Shown piece by piece: positions 1 through 5,186 of a stretch of DNA of 5,186 bases. The position numbers and the translations under genes are program-made. The stretch lies in contig DPLS01000044.1 in NCBI GenBank assembly GCA_003541875.1, positions 1-5,186 on the forward strand, written 5' to 3'. Each line of letters opens with the position of its first letter. Position 1 is the stretch's first letter. The notes beneath the pieces are model-generated. The model saw only the letters and a list, made by a program, of their open reading frames with translations, was not told where the DNA came from and made no database searches. This DNA comes from Bacteroidota bacterium. GTDB lineage: Bacteria; Bacteroidota; Ignavibacteria; UBA10030; UBA6906.

Positions 1-2484
1 CGAGAAGAGAGGGTCCATGCGTTTTCAGCGATGTGCAGCGCTCTGGGTATCATGTTCACCTATCTCGTGATTGTCCGTGTTATCTTGGACTTCAAAGGGG
101 TTCCCCAGAAACTCCTCGAAAAGGTGACGGTGTACGGCGCGGGTGCTATTGGGGCGCTCTCGTTGGCATTCAATACTACATACTGGGACAATTCCATCGA
201 GGCGGAGGTGTACGGCGTGAGTATGCTTTTCCTCGCGGCCATCATGTGGCTTGGGATGCGGTGGCAGGAGAGGGCCGACAACGTGGGCAACGAAAAGTAT
301 CTTATGTTCGCGGCGTACCTTATTGGGCTTTCGCTTGGCGTGCACTTGCTTGCGTTGCTCACCATCTTCCCCGTGTTGATGATTGTGTATTTCAAGAAGT
401 ATGAGTTTTCCTGGAACAGCTTCATGAAATTTGGTTTCATTGCCGTCGGCGCGTTCATAGTGGTCTATCCGGGCATAGTGAAATACCTTCCCGGCATGAT
501 GGATGGAGAATGGGGGGGGACGAAGAGTGATGTCATTGGCTATCTTCCATGGATCATCATCGCCACGATCTGCTACTTCGTGTACGACTCGTATATGAAG
601 AAGAGGAAGATGCTCCACCTCGCACTCATGTCTATCGTACTCATCTTCCTCGGGTATACCACCTACACCGGTGTGCTGATCCGCTCGAATGCCAACCCAC
701 CGATGAACGAGAACGATCCTAGCAATCTTGCCAGGTTGACTTCCTATCTCGGGCGTGAACAATATGGAAACTCACCTCTGATCATGCCACGTCGGTGGAG
801 TCAGGAGCCGCACCAGCAAGGGATATACACCAAGTACTCGAGCGAGATGGATTATATGATGCGTTACCAGCTTAACCATATGTTCTTCCGCTACATCGGC
901 TGGAATTACATTGGCCAGGCCGGTGACGAGCAAGACAGTGGTGTCGATTGGAAGGAAACATTTGGCATCCCATTCCTTCTCGGTTTGTTCGGGTTGTGGT
1001 ATCAGATCAAGAAGGATTGGAAGATGGGTCTGGTGTTCATTACGATGTTCATAATTCTCGGTCCCGTTCTGGCACTGTATCAGAACCAGCAGGAGCCCCA
1101 GCCGCGCGAACGCGACTACTTCTACGTGGGGGCCATGTATGTCTTCTCGCTCTGGATTGCCATCGGAGTGGTTGGACTGATCGACTACATCAAACAATGG
1201 ATCACGTCGGAATCGACGGCGACATATGCCTCCTATGCTGCTGTTGGTTTGTTCGCTGTTGCAGTCCCCATCAATCTTGCTCGCGTCAATTGGGTGGATC
1301 ACGACCGCTCGGGCAATTATGTCGCATGGGACTATTCATACAACATCCTGCAGACGTGCGAGAAGGATGCCATTCTCTTCACGAATGGCGATAACGATAC
1401 CTTCCCGTTGTGGTATCTCCAGGACGTCGAAGGTATTCGTCGAGATGTGAGGATCGTGAACCTGAGTCTTGTGAACACATCCTGGTACATCCAGCAGATG
1501 AAGAACAAGCCGTACTATGCCGAAGCGATCGCTGTTCCCATCAGCCTGACGAACGCGCAGATTGACCGCATCCAACCGATGGCGTGGGAGAACCGGCAGA
1601 TGGATCTTCCTGTCCCGAACGAAGCGATTGAGAAATACGGTGTCACAGACACAGCGGTTATACGGTCAGGGAAGATCACGTTCACGTTCAAACCGACACT
1701 TGATCTTGGGAACGTCAAGGCGATCCGAGTGCAGGACCGAATAGTGCAGGATATTATCTATACCAATCTCTGGAAGCGACCAATCTATTTTGCCGTCACC
1801 GTGTCGCCCGACAGCAAGATCGGTCTCGATGAGTACCTTTGGTTCCATGGTCTTGCGTGGCGTCTTGAGCCTCGACGCATCTCGGATCAGGATAAGGCAT
1901 TGGATGCAAACATCCTTGAAGCAAATTTGAACAAGGAACCAAACGGATTCTCAACCACACCGCAGTACGGCTACAAGTGGCGTAACATTGCAAATCCAAA
2001 GGTGTACTTCGACGAGAACACGTCAAGGTTGATGATCAACTATCGATCGGCGTTCATACGGCTGGCACTCTATCATGCGAACGTCACCAAGGACAATGCA
2101 AAAGCGCTCGCGGCGCTCGACCGCATGGAGCAGTTGATTCCCCGTTCCAAGATCCCGATGGGCTGGGAGCTAACGTCGGATATTGCTTCATTCTACCACC
2201 GACTCAATAACGACCAGAAGTACAATGAGTTGGTAGCCGAAATCGAACCACAATGCCAGAGCTTGATAGCATCGGGTCAAGTCAACATGAGTTCATATTA
2301 CAATCCCTATCGAGTATTGCTCGAGATCTATGAGACCAGGAAGGAATACAGCAAGTCGCTGGATTTGCTGAAGGGACTCTCTGCAATGTACCCGAATGAT
2401 CCCGGGCTGAAGCAGCGGATTACGGAGGTACAGGCGCAGATGGGGCAACAAACACCTCGAGTGGACTCAACACAGAAGAATTAG
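1..2484 (+). CDS. DUF2723 (TMEM260-like) multi-pass membrane protein, putative GT-C glycosyltransferase; 5' end outside window
   Basis: The frame is open from base 1 to TAG 2482-2484, giving 827 visible residues. The first codons already match the interior of the family, so Met at base 31 is not the true start. Roughly the first 70-100 residues, including the usual first helix and acidic FWD/GEF-type motif, should lie upstream. Visible numbering starts at base 1. About 10-12 hydrophobic helices lie in residues ~11-425. Family-like motifs are EAEVY (67-71), GLSLGVHLL (~107-115), GREQYG (251-256), QPRERDYFYVG (367-377) and FTNGDNDTFPLWYLQD (460-475). From ~430 the protein is soluble and probably extracytoplasmic, ending in a TPR-like helical region (~685-813). 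Human TMEM260, which carries the same domain, is a protein O-mannosyltransferase, so a GT-C transferase using a lipid-linked sugar is plausible; bacterial donor and acceptor are unknown. It lies 22 nt upstream of gmd on the same strand. Family assignment is firm, function inferred. Confidence 0.9.
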   Translation, partial: REERVHAFSAMCSALGIMFTYLVIVRVILDFKGVPQKLLEKVTVYGAGAIGALSLAFNTTYWDNSIEAEVYGVSMLFLAAIMWLGMRWQERADNVGNEKYLMFAAYLIGLSLGVHLLALLTIFPVLMIVYFKKYEFSWNSFMKFGFIAVGAFIVVYPGIVKYLPGMMDGEWGGTKSDVIGYLPWIIIATICYFVYDSYMKKRKMLHLALMSIVLIFLGYTTYTGVLIRSNANPPMNENDPSNLARLTSYLGREQYGNSPLIMPRRWSQEPHQQGIYTKYSSEMDYMMRYQLNHMFFRYIGWNYIGQAGDEQDSGVDWKETFGIPFLLGLFGLWYQIKKDWKMGLVFITMFIILGPVLALYQNQQEPQPRERDYFYVGAMYVFSLWIAIGVVGLIDYIKQWITSESTATYASYAAVGLFAVAVPINLARVNWVDHDRSGNYVAWDYSYNILQTCEKDAILFTNGDNDTFPLWYLQDVEGIRRDVRIVNLSLVNTSWYIQQMKNKPYYAEAIAVPISLTNAQIDRIQPMAWENRQMDLPVPNEAIEKYGVTDTAVIRSGKITFTFKPTLDLGNVKAIRVQDRIVQDIIYTNLWKRPIYFAVTVSPDSKIGLDEYLWFHGLAWRLEPRRISDQDKALDANILEANLNKEPNGFSTTPQYGYKWRNIANPKVYFDENTSRLMINYRSAFIRLALYHANVTKDNAKALAALDRMEQLIPRSKIPMGWELTSDIASFYHRLNNDQKYNELVAEIEPQCQSLIASGQVNMSSYYNPYRVLLEIYETRKEYSKSLDLLKGLSAMYPNDPGLKQRITEVQAQMGQQTPRVDSTQKN
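512..519 (+). repeat. G8 homopolymer inside the DUF2723 gene
   Basis: Eight consecutive G bases encode the end of a Trp codon and two Gly codons in a loop between predicted membrane helices (local protein GEWGGTK). The frame is intact here. Such tracts can slip during replication and produce on/off variants, but a single G8 in coding DNA can also be chance, and nothing else here indicates phase variation. It is also a common place for sequencing or assembly indels. Confidence 0.6.
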
Positions 2485-2491
2485 GCACATC

Positions 2492-2497
2492 AGAGGA
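2492..2497 (+). promoter_or_regulatory. Ribosome binding site of gmd, supports a TTG start
   Basis: AGAGGA is a good Shine-Dalgarno match ending 9 nt before TTG 2507-2509. It lies in the 22-nt gap after the DUF2723 stop. No ATG or GTG occurs in frame in the gap, and the conserved family N-terminus (KRAIITGITGQDG) begins right after the TTG, so the rare TTG initiator is well supported. Confidence 0.75.
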
Positions 2498-2506
2498 ATA
2501 CAGACC

Positions 2507-3481
2507 TTGAAACGAGCGATCATCACGGGAATTACAGGGCAGGACGGTTCATATCTTGCGGACTTGCTGCTGGCCAAAGGCTACAAAGTGTACGGCATGG
2601 TGAGAAGGTCGAGCACCGAGAACTTCGAACGAATCGAGCACCTTCGTGGGAAGATTTCAATCGTGCAGGCGGATTTGCTCGACCAACTATCCATTATAGA
2701 ATTGATGGAAGAGGTTGAGCCACACGAAGTGTACAACCTCGCAGCACAATCCTTCGTCCCAACATCATGGACCCAGCCCACGCTTACTGGTGAATTCACG
2801 GGCCTTGGTGTAACCAAAATGCTTGAGGCAATCAAGCTTGTGAACCGAAAGATCAAGTTCTATCAGGCGAGCAGCAGTGAGATGTTCGGTAAGGTTCGCG
2901 AGACGCCTCAAAATGAACTAACTCCGTTCTATCCGCGTAGTCCGTATGGCGTCGCAAAAGTCTATGGTCATTTCATCACGGTCAACTATCGTGAGAGTTA
3001 TGATATGTTTGCCGTGTCGGGGATCCTCTTCAATCACGAATCTCCGCGTCGTGGTCTGGAGTTTGTCACCCGCAAGATTACCGATGGAGTGGCGCGCATC
3101 GCGTTAGGCGTTGCGAAAGACATCCGGCTTGGGAATCTGCATGCAAAACGTGATTGGGGGTTTGCTGGTGACTACGTCGAAGCGATGTGGATGATGTTGC
3201 AACACAAGCCGGCAGAAGACTTTGTGATTGCCACTGGTGAATCGCACACTGTGAAGGAGTTTGCCCGGTTGGCATTTGAGCATGTTGGATTGAACTGGCG
3301 GAAGTATGTGAAAGTAGACGAGAAGTTGTATCGGCCAGCTGAAGTTACCCAGCTACGCGGCAATCCAGCAAAAGCAAGAAGAATCCTTCGATGGAGGCCT
3401 CGCGTGGATTTGGCCGGGCTTGTTCGCATGATGGTGGAGGCCGATATCGTGCGCATTCAAGAACAACTCAGCAAACGGTAG
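2507..3481 (+). CDS. gmd: GDP-mannose 4,6-dehydratase
   Basis: This cytoplasmic NADP-dependent extended-SDR enzyme (EC 4.2.1.47) converts GDP-D-mannose to GDP-4-keto-6-deoxy-D-mannose, the branch point to GDP-D-rhamnose, GDP-L-fucose and related sugars. The 324-residue protein is complete and has the length of the short bacterial Gmd class. Visible signatures are the nucleotide-binding GITGQDG (8-14), the NADP phosphate-contacting RRSS (33-36), YNLAAQSFV (76-84), the catalytic ASSSEMFG (121-128, with Ser123 in the usual Thr/Ser position and Glu125 as general base) and YGVAK (Tyr147, Lys151). The Gmd-specific blocks NHESPRRG (176-183) and RDWGFAGDYVEAMW (215-228) separate it from other sugar-nucleotide dehydratases. 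It starts at TTG behind a good Shine-Dalgarno site. The rmd gene follows after 6 nt, which points to GDP-D-rhamnose as the end product. All key residues are present and nothing suggests a broken gene. Confidence 0.96.
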   Translation: MKRAIITGITGQDGSYLADLLLAKGYKVYGMVRRSSTENFERIEHLRGKISIVQADLLDQLSIIELMEEVEPHEVYNLAAQSFVPTSWTQPTLTGEFTGLGVTKMLEAIKLVNRKIKFYQASSSEMFGKVRETPQNELTPFYPRSPYGVAKVYGHFITVNYRESYDMFAVSGILFNHESPRRGLEFVTRKITDGVARIALGVAKDIRLGNLHAKRDWGFAGDYVEAMWMMLQHKPAEDFVIATGESHTVKEFARLAFEHVGLNWRKYVKVDEKLYRPAEVTQLRGNPAKARRILRWRPRVDLAGLVRMMVEADIVRIQEQLSKR

Positions 3482-3487
3482 TTGCCA

Positions 3488-4450
3488 ATGCGCGTCCTCG
3501 TCACAGGAATCGAGGGGTTCGTGGGGAGTCATCTTGCTGAGTTCTTGCTGACGATTGATGGGGTTGAGATTCACGGAACTATTCTTGATCCCGCTCAAAC
3601 CTCAAACATCAAGGCCATCCTAGATTCACTTCATCTTCATCCCACAGATATCCTTGATCGCGAGCGGTTGGTGAAGCTCGTTGAAGAGGTCAACCCAGAC
3701 CGGATTTTTCATCTTGCTGGCCAGGCTTTCGTCCCAACTGCATTCGCTGATCCCGTCTCCACGTTTCAGGCAAATATCATGGGGGGTATAAACGTCCTCG
3801 AAGCGTCTCGTCTCTTGAAGGCGAAGGGGGGCGTTGGTCCTTCGGTGTTGGTGGTCAGCACAGGTGAGGTCTACGGAAGAATCCAGCGTCTGCCAATTAC
3901 TGAAGACTTTCCGCTTGCTCCCAATAATCCCTATGCGGCGAGCAAGGCAAGCCTCGACTTGATCGCACAGCAATACTATACTTCATTTGGGCTCCCGGTT
4001 ATCGTTGTGCGTCCCTTTAACCACGCAGGGCCGAGACAGAACCCGGTCTTTGTATGCTCCGACTTCGGGAAGCAATTCGCAGAGATCGTGGCCGGAAAGA
4101 GACAGCCTCAGCTCCATGTTGGCAACATTCACGCACAGCGCGATTTCACTGACGTTCGGGATGTCGTGAGAGCGTATTGGTTGCTTCTTGATCGCAAGGT
4201 GCCAGAAGTTGTGTACAACGTCTGCTCAGGACAGCCGTTGGCCATCGAGACAGTGCTCTCTATGTTCCAGGAGATTGCTGGCATCAAGGCCAGAATCGTT
4301 TCAGAGAGAGAACGAATGCGTCCGTATGACGTGCCCGTTGTGGTGGGGAGTCATGATCGGCTGAAGCAGGCGACAGATTGGGCCCCGAGCATTCCGATTC
4401 GTCAGACGTTGCAGGATGTCTACCAGTACTGGCAGCAGCACATCAACTGA
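3488..4450 (+). CDS. rmd: GDP-4-dehydro-6-deoxy-D-mannose reductase (GDP-D-rhamnose synthase)
   Basis: This extended-SDR enzyme reduces the 4-keto group of the Gmd product to give GDP-D-rhamnose (EC 1.1.1.281). The 320-residue protein shows GIEGFVG (7-13, Rossmann GxxGxxG), HLAGQAFVP (75-83), STGEVYG (124-130), the catalytic pair Tyr149/Lys153 in YAASK, RPFNHAGPRQ (175-184), SDFGKQ (191-196) and RDFTDVRDVVRAYW (218-231). The last three blocks are typical of Rmd. The GDP-L-fucose synthase (Fcl) alternative fits poorly, since Fcl enzymes look different around these blocks. Other GDP-6-deoxyhexose reductases or epimerases of the family cannot be wholly excluded. An in-frame TTG at 3482 would add two residues, but ATG 3488 is preferred because MRVLVTG is the usual family start. 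There is no strong Shine-Dalgarno site, so translation is probably coupled to gmd, whose stop is 6 nt upstream. Its stop overlaps the next gene's start. Confidence 0.88.
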   Translation: MRVLVTGIEGFVGSHLAEFLLTIDGVEIHGTILDPAQTSNIKAILDSLHLHPTDILDRERLVKLVEEVNPDRIFHLAGQAFVPTAFADPVSTFQANIMGGINVLEASRLLKAKGGVGPSVLVVSTGEVYGRIQRLPITEDFPLAPNNPYAASKASLDLIAQQYYTSFGLPVIVVRPFNHAGPRQNPVFVCSDFGKQFAEIVAGKRQPQLHVGNIHAQRDFTDVRDVVRAYWLLLDRKVPEVVYNVCSGQPLAIETVLSMFQEIAGIKARIVSERERMRPYDVPVVVGSHDRLKQATDWAPSIPIRQTLQDVYQYWQQHIN

Positions 4451-4452
4451 TG
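4448..4452 (+). promoter_or_regulatory. TGATG stop/start overlap coupling rmd to the GT4 gene
   Basis: The rmd stop TGA (4448-4450) shares its A with the ATG (4450-4452) of the glycosyltransferase gene. There is only a weak purine-rich stretch upstream, so re-initiation by the terminating ribosome is the likely mode of translation. This implies tied expression of the reductase and the transferase. Confidence 0.75.
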
Positions 4453-5186
4453 CGTATTTTCATCGTCAACTGGCAGGATATCAGGAACCCCCTCGCCGGT
4501 GGCGCTGAGGTTCACCTCCATGAAGTATTCTCCCGCATTGCCCGGATGGGGCATGAAGTAACCCTCTACTGTTCCTCGTTTCCCGGCGCGCCCCATGAGG
4601 AATCAATAAACGGCATCAGGGTTATCCGCGAGGGTGGACGCTATCTATTCAATTTTCGTTTCCTTTTCAGCTACCTTTCCCGCTTCAGGAACGAACACTT
4701 CGATATCGTCATCGACGATATGAACAAGATTCCGTTCTTCACGCCGCTCTTTGTGAAGCAGCCAGTTTATGGAGTGACCCATCACTTGTTCGGCAAGAGC
4801 ATTTTCCTCGAAACGAATCCAGTTCTTGCGGGGTATGTCTACGTGATGGAGCGACTGGCAGTGTGGCTATACAGGAAGCGGCGTATCCCGTTTATTGTCG
4901 GTTCTCCCAGCACTTTTGCAGAGTTGCAGGAGGAACATTTCTCTCCTGAAGACGTTGCACTTGTGAATTATGGAGTCGATCATTCCCTGCACAGGACGTC
5001 CGGTGCTACGAGAAGTCCGACGCCGCTCATTGGCTACTTTGGCAGGCTGAAGAAGTACAAGAGCGTAGACCATCTACTTCTTGCCCTTTCCAAGGTTGTA
5101 GAACGCTTTCCCAAACTGAAGGTAGCAATTGTGGGAGAGGGAGACGATAGACCCAGGCTCGAAGAGATGACCAAGCAACTTGGGCT
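4450..5186 (+). CDS. GT4-type glycosyltransferase, N-terminal part (runs off the right edge)
   Basis: The frame stays open from ATG 4450 to the window end, giving 245 residues plus two bases. GT4 enzymes are usually about 350-400 residues, so roughly the last third is missing. They are GT-B fold, retaining transferases that act at the cytoplasmic face, moving a sugar from a nucleotide donor to a lipid-linked or growing glycan. The N-terminus MRIFIVNWQD with NPLAGGAE (13-20) is the glycine-rich acceptor-domain loop of this subgroup. HEVTLYCSSFPG (35-46) is the second strand and loop. NYGVDHSLH (173-181) precedes the linker, and IGYFGRLKKYKSVDHLL (194-210) followed by VAIVGEGDD (225-233) opens the donor-binding domain. 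The EX7E donor motif would lie beyond the window, so donor specificity cannot be judged. Its overlap with rmd suggests use of GDP-D-rhamnose or work on the same glycan; that is inference. Confidence 0.87.
   Translation, partial: MRIFIVNWQDIRNPLAGGAEVHLHEVFSRIARMGHEVTLYCSSFPGAPHEESINGIRVIREGGRYLFNFRFLFSYLSRFRNEHFDIVIDDMNKIPFFTPLFVKQPVYGVTHHLFGKSIFLETNPVLAGYVYVMERLAVWLYRKRRIPFIVGSPSTFAELQEEHFSPEDVALVNYGVDHSLHRTSGATRSPTPLIGYFGRLKKYKSVDHLLLALSKVVERFPKLKVAIVGEGDDRPRLEEMTKQLG

Noticed and set aside
25..762. Minus-strand open frame of 245 codons opposite the DUF2723 gene
   Set aside because: It is antisense to strongly family-like coding sequence. Its translation is rich in His, Arg and Glu with no recognisable domain, as expected of a mirror frame, and it has no convincing ribosome binding site.
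772..1302. Minus-strand open frame of 176 codons
   Set aside because: It lies wholly opposite the membrane part of the DUF2723 gene, has a low-complexity polar composition and matches no family I know.
948..1394. Plus-strand open frame of 148 codons overlapping DUF2723 in another frame
   Set aside because: The real frame here encodes the conserved QPRERDYFY region and membrane helices; the alternative translation has no domain character.
2485..2506. Terminator or promoter between the DUF2723 gene and gmd
   Set aside because: The 22-nt gap has no inverted repeat with a T-run and is too short for a separate promoter beside the ribosome binding site.
3482..3487. TTG at 3482 as the start of rmd
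   Set aside because: It directly follows the gmd stop, has no better Shine-Dalgarno site, and adds only Met-Pro before the canonical MRVLVTG start at ATG 3488.
3626..3973. Minus-strand open frame of 115 codons opposite rmd
   Set aside because: It is a shadow of the conserved Rossmann-fold coding region, with no recognisable protein features.
3488..4450. GDP-L-fucose synthase (Fcl/WcaG), the other common partner of gmd
   Set aside because: The RPFNHAGPRQ, SDFGKQ and RDFTDVRDVVRAYW blocks fit Rmd-type reductases, and the family resemblance to Fcl is weaker.

Overview
The window is a gene-dense, single-direction (+ strand) stretch of bacterial chromosome. It holds four genes, two complete and two cut by the window edges, and reads as the middle of an operon for building and attaching a glycan. 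In order: (1) the 3' part of a large multi-pass membrane protein of the DUF2723/TMEM260-like family, a putative GT-C type glycosyltransferase (1-2484); (2) GDP-mannose 4,6-dehydratase, gmd (2507-3481); (3) GDP-4-dehydro-6-deoxy-D-mannose reductase, rmd (3488-4450); (4) the N-terminal 245 residues of a GT4-type glycosyltransferase (4450-5186, running off the right edge). The gaps are 22 nt, 6 nt and a 1-nt stop/start overlap. No terminator-like hairpin and no room for a promoter is seen between the genes, so they are most simply co-transcribed.

How the genes fit together: Gmd removes water from GDP-D-mannose to give GDP-4-keto-6-deoxy-D-mannose, and Rmd reduces this to GDP-D-rhamnose. The GT4 enzyme encoded immediately downstream is a natural candidate to transfer that sugar, or a neighbouring one, on the cytoplasmic side. 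The DUF2723 protein has many membrane helices, a large soluble segment and a TPR-like C-terminus. It resembles the family that includes human TMEM260, a protein O-mannosyltransferase, and so could transfer a sugar onto a protein or another extracytoplasmic acceptor. A link between the DUF2723 protein and the D-rhamnose genes is inferred from adjacency only.

Organism: long DUF2723 proteins with these motifs (EAEVY, GREQYG, QPRERDYFY, FTNGDNDTFPLWYLQD) are characteristic of the Bacteroidota/Chlorobi/Ignavibacteria (FCB) lineages. The moderate base composition, with roughly equal GC and AT, would suit an Ignavibacteria- or Kapabacteria-like or related environmental member better than an AT-rich gut Bacteroidetes. 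This is a tentative placement from protein style alone. No RNA genes, mobile elements, CRISPR arrays or intergenic stretches over 25 bases are present. The window looks like ordinary but coherent glycan-biosynthesis DNA; the main point of interest is the pairing of a putative GT-C O-glycosyltransferase with a GDP-D-rhamnose module.
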